Below, in pieces: positions 1 through 7,680 of a stretch of 11,094 nucleotides of DNA. Under the pieces are notes generated by a model. The model saw only the letters and a list, made by a program, of their open reading frames with translations, was not told the DNA's origin and searched no databases. Made by a program: the position numbers and the translations under genes. Position 1 is the stretch's first letter; each line of letters opens with the position of its first letter. Source of the stretch: CAZTLE01 sp964614415. Lineage in GTDB: Bacteria > Bacteroidota > Bacteroidia > Flavobacteriales > Flavobacteriaceae. The stretch covers positions 1 through 11,094 of the forward strand of contig CAZTLE010000138.1 in assembly GCA_964614415.1 (NCBI GenBank). Reading direction: 5' to 3'.

Positions 1-42
1 GTTTTCATACAAGTTTAACTCACTATTAATGAGGTTCTCCAT
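1..42 (-). CDS. Possible start of an unidentified gene, cut by the window edge
   Basis: An ATG at 42-40 opens a minus-strand frame reading MENLINSELNLYEN that runs off the window with no stop. It begins 8 nt after the stop of the preceding small frame (51-53), a spacing typical of adjacent genes in one transcript. Fourteen codons are too few to assign a family, and the frame could be chance. The stretch is AT-rich compared with the arginine genes. Confidence 0.25.
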   Translation of the reverse strand, partial: MENLINSELNLYEN

Positions 43-50
43 AACTAGCT

Positions 51-197
51 TTAAAGAGCTATTGGCTCTGGGAAGATTTCAATGAATTTATCTGTTCTTT
101 CAATAATTTCTTCAATTGGTAAACCTCTTATTTCCTCTAAAGAAATTAGTAGTTGATGGACAAGGAGTAAATAACCCAATGCAATTTGTTTAGAAGC
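51..197 (-). pseudogene. Possible 3' remnant of an unidentified gene
   Basis: An open minus-strand frame of 48 codons lies between an in-frame TAA (200-198) and a TAA at 53-51. It ends with the protein-like sequence IEEIIERTDKFIEIFPEPIAL-stop after a hydrophobic stretch (ALGYLLLVHQLLI). It has no ATG; the only possible start is a TTG at about codon 7. The acidic/hydrophobic pattern and AT-rich composition look like the C-terminal part of a real protein whose 5' end was lost when it came to lie next to the arginine operon. I do not recognise the family. It could also be a very small TTG-started gene, or chance. Confidence 0.25.
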
Positions 198-237
198 TTA
201 AAGTCGGTCTACGCGGTGGTGGGAACTTTCCGCATTT

Positions 238-286
238 GATAATACAACCCCCAAGGTTAACAGGACCGGAGGTTTTTTTGATTTCT
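238..286 (-). terminator. Terminator-like hairpin after argH, copy 1 of a repeated element
   Basis: It lies 35 nt past the argH stop. In the minus-strand RNA, 274-266 pairs with 246-254 over 9 positions including three G-U pairs, with an 11-nt loop containing UCCUGUUAA. Seven T residues flank the stem on the plus-strand side (273-279). On the minus-strand side the tail is the weaker GUAUUAUC. The G-U pairs work only in the minus-strand RNA; in the plus-strand RNA they become A-C mismatches. The element closely matches 8669-8718, which follows putP. It is likely the end of the arginine transcript and may act in both directions. Confidence 0.5.
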
Positions 287-320
287 TAGAGATAACACGG
301 GTGCAAAGGCAAGCTTCCTT

Positions 321-1601
321 TTAGTTGTATTTAGGCCATTTTTCCCGAATTTCTTTCAGGCACAGATTCCCCATACTTCCGGCGTGCGTGTGTTTTTTCA
401 AGGGTTCTGATTGATACCTTCCTTTTTCGATCTGAGCTCCAATCTCTTTATACGCTTCTCTAAAACTGGTACCGCTTTCAACTAACGAATTGATCGCATC
501 TACTGTAAAAAGGTATTTGTACTTCTCGTCATTTAGGTTAATATCGGCCACCTGAATTTTTTGAATGCAATGATTGAAGATGGATAGTATAGCTTTCGTT
601 TCCTCTATAGCACCAATCATGTTTTCTTTCAATAGCTGAAAGTCCCTGTGATACCCACTGGGAAGGTTGTTGGTAATTAAGATCATCTCGACCTGTAGCG
701 CCTGAATCTTATTGCACTTCCCTCGGATCAACTCAAACACATCGGGATTCTTTTTATGGGGCATGATACTACTTCCGGTGGTCAAGGTGTCCGGAAAGGA
801 AATAAACCCGAAATTCTGACTCAAATAGAGGCAGATGTCCATGGCAAAACGCGATAAGGTATTAGCCAAACTTCCCAAAGCGGCGGCAAGCGTTCTTTCG
901 TTTTTCCCCCGGCCCAATTGTGCGGCCACCACATTGTACTTAAGGGTCTGGAAGCCCATTTCTTTTGTAGTAAACTCCCTGTCGATGGAGAAGGAACTGC
1001 CATACCCTGCTGCCGATCCTAACGGATTTTGATCTACCGTTTTTAGGGCTGCATTCAGCAACTGTACATCATCGATCAAAATTTCGGCATAGGCAGAGAA
1101 CCAGAGCCCGAAGGAAGACGGCATGGCGACTTGCAGATGCGTATACCCGGGTAGTAAGGCATCTTTATGCGTTTCCGCAAGATGCAATAGGGTGTCGAAG
1201 AAGCCTTTGGTTAGCGCCTTTATTTCATTCAGATTTTCTTTATAATACAGTTGAAGAGCCACCAGCACCTGATCATTTCTGGATCGGGCGGTATGTATCT
1301 TTTTTCCAGTATCCCCATAATTCTGAATTAATTCAGCTTCAATTTTCGAGTGCACATCTTCAAACTGTGCTTCGATCACAAAGGTTCCGGAGTCCACCTG
1401 CTCCGCTAGCTCCAGCAAGCCTTCTTGCAGTTGTTTGGATTCCGCCTGGGATAAGATGCCCGTTTTACCCAACATCCTGGCATGGGCCAAAGAAGCGGCT
1501 ATATCATATTTGGCAATGTGAAGATCTATTTCGCGGTCATTCCCAACCGTGAACTGTTCAATTTGCTTATCTATTTCAAATCCTTTTTCCCAAAGTTTCA
1601 T
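321..1601 (-). CDS. argH: Argininosuccinate lyase
   Basis: Cleaves argininosuccinate to arginine and fumarate, the last step of arginine synthesis, in the cytosol. This fumarase/aspartase-superfamily protein of 426 aa shows the three conserved regions: HTARSRNDQ at residues 103-111, GYTHLQ at 152-157, and the signature GSSIMPHKKNP at 276-286 containing the catalytic serine loop. The N-terminal MKLWEKGF is typical for the family and supports the ATG chosen. It is about 30 residues shorter than the E. coli type, mostly at the C-terminus, with no core motif missing. Its ATG overlaps the stop of the deacylase gene by 4 nt (ATGA), so translation is probably coupled. It is the last gene of the operon. 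Confidence 0.96.
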   Translation of the reverse strand: MKLWEKGFEIDKQIEQFTVGNDREIDLHIAKYDIAASLAHARMLGKTGILSQAESKQLQEGLLELAEQVDSGTFVIEAQFEDVHSKIEAELIQNYGDTGKKIHTARSRNDQVLVALQLYYKENLNEIKALTKGFFDTLLHLAETHKDALLPGYTHLQVAMPSSFGLWFSAYAEILIDDVQLLNAALKTVDQNPLGSAAGYGSSFSIDREFTTKEMGFQTLKYNVVAAQLGRGKNERTLAAALGSLANTLSRFAMDICLYLSQNFGFISFPDTLTTGSSIMPHKKNPDVFELIRGKCNKIQALQVEMILITNNLPSGYHRDFQLLKENMIGAIEETKAILSIFNHCIQKIQVADINLNDEKYKYLFTVDAINSLVESGTSFREAYKEIGAQIEKGRYQSEPLKKHTHAGSMGNLCLKEIREKWPKYN

Positions 1602-2680
1602 TTCTCTTCTTTTTTAAATAGTACTTTTTCCAATAACTGAATGTATATATTAATGCCTTCCCCGATCTCGTTGAGGTAAATAAATTCATCGGCTGTGTGT
1701 GATCGTGTGCTATCGCCAGGCCCCAGTTTTAAGGAAGGGCAATGAAGTGCCGACTGGTCGGACAAGGTAGGCGAGCCATAGGTTTTTCTTCCCAGGGAGA
1801 TTCCGGATTGTACCAATTCATGATCCAGGGGTATGGAAGATGAATTTAAACGAAGACTTCTGGGAACGATAGAAGAACAAGGAGATTCCTTCTCTAAGAT
1901 TTGGGCTATCTCAGCATTGCTGTACTTGTCATTAACCCGCACATCAACCACCAAATTCACCTTAGCAGGAATCGCATTGTGCTGTTTCCCCGCCTCAATT
2001 TGCGTCACCGTCATTTTTACATCACCTAATGTGGGTGAAGTTTTCTCAAAGCGATATTTCTGAAACCACTCCAGCACCTCAATCGTATTATAAATGGCGT
2101 TATCATTATTGGGATGTGCGGCGTGACCGGGAGTTCCTTTTACTTCAGCATCGAAAACCACGAGTCCTTTTTCGGCTATGGCCAACTGCATCAAGGTGGG
2201 TTCCCCAACAATGGCTACATCTATCTTCGGAATGACGGAAAGCATACTATTCAGTCCGTTCGGCCCGCTACTTTCTTCTTCGGCAGAGGCCACCATGACG
2301 AGGTTATACTGTAAGTCTTCTTTCGAGTAAAAATGAATGAAGGTAGCCAATAAGGAGACCAAACAACCCCCGGCATCATTGCTCCCCAAACCAAACAGTT
2401 TTCCATTTTCTTCAATCGCTTTGAAAGGATCTTTGGTGTATCCACTATTGGGTTTGACCGTGTCATGATGTGAATTCAATAATAATGTCGGTTTGTTACG
2501 GTCAAAATGACTATTTACGGCCCATACATTGTTTTGTGTCCTTTTATAGGCAACATCGTACGCCTGAAACCACTTTTCAATGAGTAAGGCGGTTTCATCT
2601 TCTTCCGAAGAAAACGACGGAGTCGCTATTAATTGCTTGAGCAGTGCAATGGCCTTCTGAACTAATTTCTCTTTTGTCAT
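1598..2680 (-). CDS. argE: M20-family N-acylcitrulline/N-acylornithine deacylase (ArgE-like)
   Basis: A zinc-dependent M20 amidohydrolase of 360 aa. Visible metal and catalytic residues are His71 and Asp73 in HHDTV, bridging Asp102 in GSNDAGG, the Glu134-Glu135 pair (general base and ligand), Glu160 in GEPT, and His328 in SHTADEF. GTPGHAAHP at 182-190 marks the dimerisation (lid) domain. Because the operon carboxamidates an acylated ornithine, the natural substrate is probably N-succinyl- or N-acetyl-citrulline, giving citrulline for ArgG, rather than acetylornithine as in E. coli. The acyl preference cannot be read from this protein. It overlaps argB upstream and argH downstream by ATGA. An M20 enzyme for another acyl-amino acid is possible from sequence alone, but the context argues strongly for arginine. 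Confidence 0.88.
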   Translation of the reverse strand: MTKEKLVQKAIALLKQLIATPSFSSEEDETALLIEKWFQAYDVAYKRTQNNVWAVNSHFDRNKPTLLLNSHHDTVKPNSGYTKDPFKAIEENGKLFGLGSNDAGGCLVSLLATFIHFYSKEDLQYNLVMVASAEEESSGPNGLNSMLSVIPKIDVAIVGEPTLMQLAIAEKGLVVFDAEVKGTPGHAAHPNNDNAIYNTIEVLEWFQKYRFEKTSPTLGDVKMTVTQIEAGKQHNAIPAKVNLVVDVRVNDKYSNAEIAQILEKESPCSSIVPRSLRLNSSSIPLDHELVQSGISLGRKTYGSPTLSDQSALHCPSLKLGPGDSTRSHTADEFIYLNEIGEGINIYIQLLEKVLFKKEEK

Positions 2681-3453
2681 TTGATTACGTTTGTGAATTT
2701 TGAATTGGGTTGAAACAACATACCGGCATCCCCAATGCAGATCTTGTGAACATTTTTATCGAGCGCATCAAAACAATTGGTGAGCTTTGGAACCATTCCG
2801 TCTGCAATAATTCCCTGCGCTCTAAGGGTTTCATAAGTGGACGAATCTATGGAATCGATTACTGAATTGTCATCGTTCACATCGCTAAGGACTCCTTTTT
2901 TCTCAAAACAGTAATACAGTTCCACTTCAAAATCCTTGGATAGCGCAGCGGCCAACTCCGATGCAATGGTGTCTGCATTGGTATTGAGAAGTTGGCCGTT
3001 TCCGTCATGGGACAACGCGCAGAAAACAGGGGAGATATCTTGTGAAAACAATAGTTTGATCACCTGGGTATTCACCTTACTTATGTCCCCCACAAATCCG
3101 TAGTCTATATCCCGAACTGGCCTTTTTTGGGCAAGAATGGTATTTCCATCGGCACCTGAAAAACCCAGTGCATTGCAATCGTTTGCCTGTAACTGTGCCA
3201 CGATGGATTTGTTTATTTTCCCTCCATAGATCATGGTTACGATGTCCAGCGTTTGTGCATCGGTAATTCTTCTCCCGCCTATCATTTGGACAGGGATGTT
3301 CAGTTTTTCGATCCATTGTGTTGCGCTCTTTCCACCCCCGTGTACCAGGATCTTTGGCCCTTCAATGGTAGCGAATGATGCCAGAAACTGACTCAGTTCG
3401 GTAGCATCATCAATAATATTCCCTCCTATTTTTACGACTTTTAGAGTTTTCAT
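2677..3453 (-). CDS. argB: N-acylglutamate kinase
   Basis: Phosphorylates the gamma-carboxyl of N-acylglutamate with ATP. This amino acid kinase-fold protein of 258 aa has Lys8 in KIGGN, the glycine loop HGGGK at 38-42, GGRRITD at 59-65, LNTNADTIA at 156-164 with the catalytic Asp161, and Lys223 in GMVPKL. The length is that of the short dimeric form. The N-terminal helix that builds arginine-sensitive hexamers in some bacteria is missing, so I infer that this enzyme is not feedback inhibited by arginine. Whether acetyl- or succinylglutamate is used is not visible. ATGA overlaps join it to argF' and to the deacylase gene. Confidence 0.93.
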   Translation of the reverse strand: MKTLKVVKIGGNIIDDATELSQFLASFATIEGPKILVHGGGKSATQWIEKLNIPVQMIGGRRITDAQTLDIVTMIYGGKINKSIVAQLQANDCNALGFSGADGNTILAQKRPVRDIDYGFVGDISKVNTQVIKLLFSQDISPVFCALSHDGNGQLLNTNADTIASELAAALSKDFEVELYYCFEKKGVLSDVNDDNSVIDSIDSSTYETLRAQGIIADGMVPKLTNCFDALDKNVHKICIGDAGMLFQPNSKFTNVIK

Positions 3454-4388
3454 GATAGATTTTCAAGGATGTTCTTAAGGACAAATTGAGCGGCATAGGT
3501 TCTATTGTTGGCTTGTTCAATGACAATGGAGTTTTCTCCATCCAACACACCATCTTCCACAACTACATTTCTTCGTACGGGAAGGCAATGCATGAACTTT
3601 GCTTTTCCTAACTTTTTTTGGGTGATCATCCAGTTGGTATCGGTAGCCAGGACTTGTCCATATTCCGAATAACTACTCCAGTTCTTAGTGTATACGAAGT
3701 CGGCATTTTTTAATGCTTCTTCCTGATCGTAATGCATGGGGACCCCTTCTGTAATTTTGGGACACAACTCATATCCTTTCGGATGTGCGATAGAGAATTC
3801 TACATCCAACTCCGTCATCATCCGTACAAAAGAATTGGCTACCGATTGGGGCAACGCCTTAGGGTGTGGTGCCCAAGATAAAACCACTTTAGGCCGCTTT
3901 CGTGTCTTGAATTCTTCAATAGTAATAGCATCCGCAAAGGCTTGTAATGGATGGGCCGTAGCGCTTTCTAAGTTCACGATGGGAGCCGTGGCATACTTTT
4001 CAAAGTTGGTCAGCACCTGTTCCGCCTCGTCTTTTTGTTTGTCAATCAGGCTGGGAAATGCCCTTATGGCGATGATGTCCGCGTACTGTGAGATCACCCT
4101 GGCAGCTTCCTTAACGTGCTCGGCTGTGTTAAGGTTCATCATAGTACCGTCTTCATATTCCAGGTTCCATGCATCACTAATGTTGAGCACCATAACATCC
4201 ATCCCCAAGTTTCGGGCGGCTTTTTCGGTGCTTAACCGGGTTCGTAAACTAGCGTTGAAAAAAAGCATAACCAATGTCTTGTGCTTTCCCAAAATGGGAT
4301 GAGAATGAGGGTTTTCTTTCAGTGTGATGGCTTCTTTAATTGCTTCTGAAACCTTCCCCAGATCGTGTATGTTTACATATGATTTCAT
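3450..4388 (-). CDS. argF': N-acylornithine carbamoyltransferase, probably N-succinylornithine-specific
   Basis: Transfers the carbamoyl group from carbamoyl phosphate to an N-acylated ornithine. The 312-aa protein has the carbamoyl-phosphate loop ASLRTRLS at 46-53 (ornithine enzymes have STRTR), HPLQ at 146-149, the proline-rich loop WAPHPKALPQ at 172-181 that replaces the ornithine-binding SMG loop, and HCLPVRRN at 267-274. This architecture defines the acetyl/succinyl-ornithine branch first described in Xanthomonas and Bacteroides fragilis. At the acyl-specificity position (Pro90 in B. fragilis, Glu92 in Xanthomonas) this protein has Ala89, in the context NTAEH. Absence of Glu argues for succinylornithine. 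It shares ATGA overlaps with argD and argB. Confidence 0.92.
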   Translation of the reverse strand: MKSYVNIHDLGKVSEAIKEAITLKENPHSHPILGKHKTLVMLFFNASLRTRLSTEKAARNLGMDVMVLNISDAWNLEYEDGTMMNLNTAEHVKEAARVISQYADIIAIRAFPSLIDKQKDEAEQVLTNFEKYATAPIVNLESATAHPLQAFADAITIEEFKTRKRPKVVLSWAPHPKALPQSVANSFVRMMTELDVEFSIAHPKGYELCPKITEGVPMHYDQEEALKNADFVYTKNWSSYSEYGQVLATDTNWMITQKKLGKAKFMHCLPVRRNVVVEDGVLDGENSIVIEQANNRTYAAQFVLKNILENLS

Positions 4389-5512
4389 GACAATTCTTTT
4401 GTTAAGGCGTTAAAAAAGTGATCGATATGTTCTTTCTGAATGGTTAAAGGAGGCAGAATCCGCAATAGCTTCGGATTTTTGGCACTCCCCGTAAAAATGC
4501 GATGCTCGTATATGAGTTTTTTTCGGAGATCGGCCACGGGAAAATCGAATTCCAGTCCTAGCATTAAACCTCTTCCTTTTATATTCTTAATCCGGGGAAT
4601 GGCTTGTGCTTTTCCGAAGAAATAGTTTGAGATATCTTTCGCATTTTCCAAAAGTTCCTCTTGTTTCAAAACTTCCAACACCGCTAACGATGCAGTGCAG
4701 GCGAGATGATTTCCACCAAAGGTGGTCCCCAATAAGCCGAATGAGGCTTCGATGTCCGGATGAATTAATATCCCGCCAACAGGAAAACCATTCCCCATTC
4801 CCTTGGCCATGGAGATAATATCGGGTTGGATGTTATGCTTCTGAAAGGCGAAGAAATCACCTGTTCTTCCAAACCCGGATTGTACTTCATCGACAATGAA
4901 CAGCGCTCCGTATTTTTTGGAAAGCGTCGCTACACTTTGATAAAATGTGGTGGTACTTTCATCCAATCCCCCAATCCCCTGGATGCATTCCACTATAACG
5001 GCGCATACATCCTTGTTTTCCAACGATTTTTCCAGGGCCTCCAGATCACCAAGGGGTATTAGGTCAACTTGCTGTTGCGCATTGATAGGCGCAATAATCT
5101 TTGGGTTATCGGTAGCTGCGACGGCTGCAGAGGTTCTTCCGTGAAAACCATTTTTAAAGGCGATCACCTTGCTTTTTCCCGTATGAAAGGAGGCCAGTTT
5201 CAAAGCATTTTCATTGGCTTCAGCCCCGGAATTGCATAGAAATAATTGATAGTCAGCACAACCGGATAATTCTCCCAAAGCTTTGGCCAATTCCTGTTGC
5301 AAGGGGTTTTGAATGGAATTGCTGTAAAACCCTAATTTGCTTAACTGATCGTTTAAACTCCCCACGTATGTAGGGTGTGAGTGCCCGATGGAGATCACCG
5401 CATGGCCTCCGTACAGGTCCAGATATTCGGTTCCTTTTTCGTCATATATATAGACATCCTTTCCCCTTTCGGGGGTGATATCGAACAGCGGATATACATT
5501 AAATAGATTCAT
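4385..5512 (-). CDS. argD: N-acylornithine aminotransferase
   Basis: A class III PLP aminotransferase of 375 aa that converts N-acylglutamate semialdehyde to N-acylornithine using glutamate. Motifs seen: YLDLYGGHAV at 30-39, the phosphate-binding NSGAEAN at 94-100, HGRT at 124-127, Asp208 in VDEVQSGFGRTG (contacts the PLP ring nitrogen), Lys237 in SMAKGMGNGFPVGG (Schiff base), and TTFGGNHL at 263-270. A role as a catabolic ornithine or succinylornithine aminotransferase (AstC-like) is possible by sequence, but its place between argC and argF' makes the biosynthetic role clear. It is the only operon gene not joined to its upstream neighbour by ATGA: 12 nt containing the palindrome AACCGGTT separate it from argC. 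Confidence 0.93.
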   Translation of the reverse strand: MNLFNVYPLFDITPERGKDVYIYDEKGTEYLDLYGGHAVISIGHSHPTYVGSLNDQLSKLGFYSNSIQNPLQQELAKALGELSGCADYQLFLCNSGAEANENALKLASFHTGKSKVIAFKNGFHGRTSAAVAATDNPKIIAPINAQQQVDLIPLGDLEALEKSLENKDVCAVIVECIQGIGGLDESTTTFYQSVATLSKKYGALFIVDEVQSGFGRTGDFFAFQKHNIQPDIISMAKGMGNGFPVGGILIHPDIEASFGLLGTTFGGNHLACTASLAVLEVLKQEELLENAKDISNYFFGKAQAIPRIKNIKGRGLMLGLEFDFPVADLRKKLIYEHRIFTGSAKNPKLLRILPPLTIQKEHIDHFFNALTKELS

Positions 5513-5524
5513 TTTTAACCGGTT

Positions 5525-6502
5525 TTAGAAGTACGTTGCTTTTAATTGTAATCCTTCGGTTTCGTCAAGTCCGAATATCAGGTTCATATTCTGAACAGCC
5601 TGACCGGAGGCCCCTTTCACCAAATTGTCAATGCAACTGGTGATTAGCAGTTGATCTTTATGCTTGAATAGGTGTAGCAGGCACTTGTTGGTGTTCACCA
5701 CCTGTTTCAAATGAAGTGGTTGATCCGAAACATGAGTGAAGGCCGCCTCCTGATAATAATTCCCGTACATCACTTTGGCTTCTTCCAGACTCCCTTCAAA
5801 CCGGGTATAGACGGTGGCAAAAATTCCTCTGGAGAAGTTACCTCTACAAGGAATGAAGTGAACTTGTGAATCAAAATCGGGCTGCAATTGATCTACGGAT
5901 TGATGGATCTCTCCCAGATGCTGGTGCTCAAAGGCTTTGTAGTGCGAAAAGTTATTATCCCTCCATGTAAAATGCGTAGTTGGGGATAAGGATGTTCCGG
6001 CTCCAGTGGCCCCAGTAACGGCATGTGCATGAACATCGCTTTCGATCTTTTTGTGAAAGGCCAGGGGCAACATGGCGAGCTGTAAGGCTGTTGCAAAACA
6101 ACCGGGATTAGCGATATAATCTGATTTTTGGATGGCTTCCTTATTCAGCTCGGGTAATCCGTAGACGAATTGTTTTCCCTGGTAGTTAGCATCTTCCTTC
6201 AATCTAAAATCATTACTTAAATCGATGATCTTAGTGTTTGGGGAGAAGTTGTGTTCTGCCAGGAATGCCTTGGAGTTTCCATGCCCCAGACACAAAAACA
6301 GTACATCGATGTCCGGGTTTATGGTATTTGTAAAGGTCAAATCCGTAGACCCGATGAGATCTTGATGAACATTACTCACCGCATTTCCGGCATTCGAGGT
6401 GCTGAACACGAAATTGATGGAAACCTGTTGGTGACATAACAGGATTCGTATCAATTCTCCAGCCGTATAGCCTGCGCCTCCTATAATTCCTGCTTGTATC
6501 AT
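5525..6502 (-). CDS. argC: N-acyl-gamma-glutamyl-phosphate reductase with an altered active-site motif
   Basis: Reduces N-acylglutamyl phosphate to the semialdehyde with NADPH. The 325-aa protein has the nucleotide-binding GGAGYTAGEL at 8-17, the catalytic nucleophile Cys135 in NPGCFAT, GATGAG at 164-169 and HQHLGEI at 193-199. In the usual enzyme the second catalytic residue is His in a motif like FTPHLGNFPRGI. Here the aligned stretch reads FIPCRGNFSRGI (216-227), placing Cys219 where His is expected; His215 lies four residues earlier. The surrounding motif is intact and the gene is not damaged, so the change may be a clade feature, perhaps linked to the acyl group. The ATGA overlap with argG supports the start. 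Confidence 0.93.
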   Translation of the reverse strand: MIQAGIIGGAGYTAGELIRILLCHQQVSINFVFSTSNAGNAVSNVHQDLIGSTDLTFTNTINPDIDVLFLCLGHGNSKAFLAEHNFSPNTKIIDLSNDFRLKEDANYQGKQFVYGLPELNKEAIQKSDYIANPGCFATALQLAMLPLAFHKKIESDVHAHAVTGATGAGTSLSPTTHFTWRDNNFSHYKAFEHQHLGEIHQSVDQLQPDFDSQVHFIPCRGNFSRGIFATVYTRFEGSLEEAKVMYGNYYQEAAFTHVSDQPLHLKQVVNTNKCLLHLFKHKDQLLITSCIDNLVKGASGQAVQNMNLIFGLDETEGLQLKATYF

Positions 6503-7680
6503 CCTTTTATGCTTTGATAGATCTTACTTTGATTCCCGTATATTTTGATGAACCCCTTGGCATCATCGGCTGTCCAGCCTTTGTTCTCTTCTCCATAACT
6601 ACCGAAATTGGAGCTCATTAAATCATAGGTCGAGGTAATGCCGTCTAATGAAAAGTGATAGGGCTTTAAGGTGACCATTACGTCTCCGGAAACATGTTGT
6701 TGGCTACTTTCCAAAAAGGCTTCGAGGTCTCGCATCACGGGATCTAAAAACAGACCTTCGTGGAGGTGAGTGCCGTACCAATTGGCCAAATAGTCCTTAT
6801 GCTGTAATTGCCATTTGGTCAAGGTGTGCTTTTCCAAAAGGTGATGCGCCTTGATGATAATAGTGGCCGCTGCGGCTTCGAAGCCCACCCTGCCTTTAAT
6901 GCCTACAATGGTGTCTCCAACATGGATGTCCCTGCCTATGGCGTATTTAGAAGCCAGATCATTGAGAGATTCAATATTATCTTGAGGCAGTTGCTCTTTC
7001 CCATTTATTGCCGTAAGAACTCCTTTTAAAAAGGTGAGTTTCACTTTTTCACTTCCCTCTTTTTCCAATTGGGACGGATAGGCCTTTTCGGGCAGGGGCA
7101 GGTGAGAGGTTAGGGTTTCGGAACCTCCTACACTGGTGCCCCAAAGGCCTTTATTGATGGAGTACTTTGCCTTCTCCCAGGATAGTTCAATGCCTTTGGA
7201 TTTGAGGTATTCGATTTCTTCCTGTCTTGTTAATTTTTGGTCCCGAATAGGCGTTAGAATCTCAATTTCAGGTGCCAAGGCCTGAAAAATTACATCGAAT
7301 CGTACCTGGTCATTTCCAGCTCCAGTGCTGCCGTGTGCAATGCAATCGGCATTGATCTTCTGAGCGTAGGTAATGATTTCCATGGCCTGAATGATTCGTT
7401 CGGCACTAACGGATAAAGGATAGGTATTGTTCTTCAAAACGTTGCCGTAAATAAGATACTTCACCACCTTTTGATAATAGCTGCCAATGGCATCGATATT
7501 CATATAGGAAGCTACGCCCATAGCGTACGCCTTTTCTTCAATGTTATTTATTTCCTCCTGTGTAAATCCGCCGGTGTTTACGCTCACCGCATGCACTTCA
7601 TATCCTAAGTCTTTGGAGAAATATACAGCGCAGTAAGAGGTGTCCAGGCCTCCACTGTATGCTAATACAAGCTTTTTCAT
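6499..7680 (-). CDS. argG: Argininosuccinate synthase
   Basis: Condenses citrulline and aspartate with ATP to argininosuccinate. The 393-aa protein opens with the PP-loop AYSGGLDTS (residues 7-15), which fixes the start. The second signature is at 117-128 as GSTGAGNDQVRF; the usual lysine of this signature (GxTxKGND) is Ala121 here. YSINKGLWGTSVGGSET at 173-189 corresponds to the YSIDxNLWG region with a divergent second half. These differences look like a lineage variant, not decay. The gene sits directly after the GNAT gene with an ATGA overlap, ahead of the genes for earlier steps, so gene order does not follow reaction order. Confidence 0.95.
   Translation of the reverse strand: MKKLVLAYSGGLDTSYCAVYFSKDLGYEVHAVSVNTGGFTQEEINNIEEKAYAMGVASYMNIDAIGSYYQKVVKYLIYGNVLKNNTYPLSVSAERIIQAMEIITYAQKINADCIAHGSTGAGNDQVRFDVIFQALAPEIEILTPIRDQKLTRQEEIEYLKSKGIELSWEKAKYSINKGLWGTSVGGSETLTSHLPLPEKAYPSQLEKEGSEKVKLTFLKGVLTAINGKEQLPQDNIESLNDLASKYAIGRDIHVGDTIVGIKGRVGFEAAAATIIIKAHHLLEKHTLTKWQLQHKDYLANWYGTHLHEGLFLDPVMRDLEAFLESSQQHVSGDVMVTLKPYHFSLDGITSTYDLMSSNFGSYGEENKGWTADDAKGFIKIYGNQSKIYQSIKG

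Noticed and set aside
3736..4302. Plus-strand 188-codon frame opposite argF'
   Set aside because: It is antisense to the conserved carbamoyltransferase core; its sequence mirrors the codon structure of argF' and has no motif of its own.
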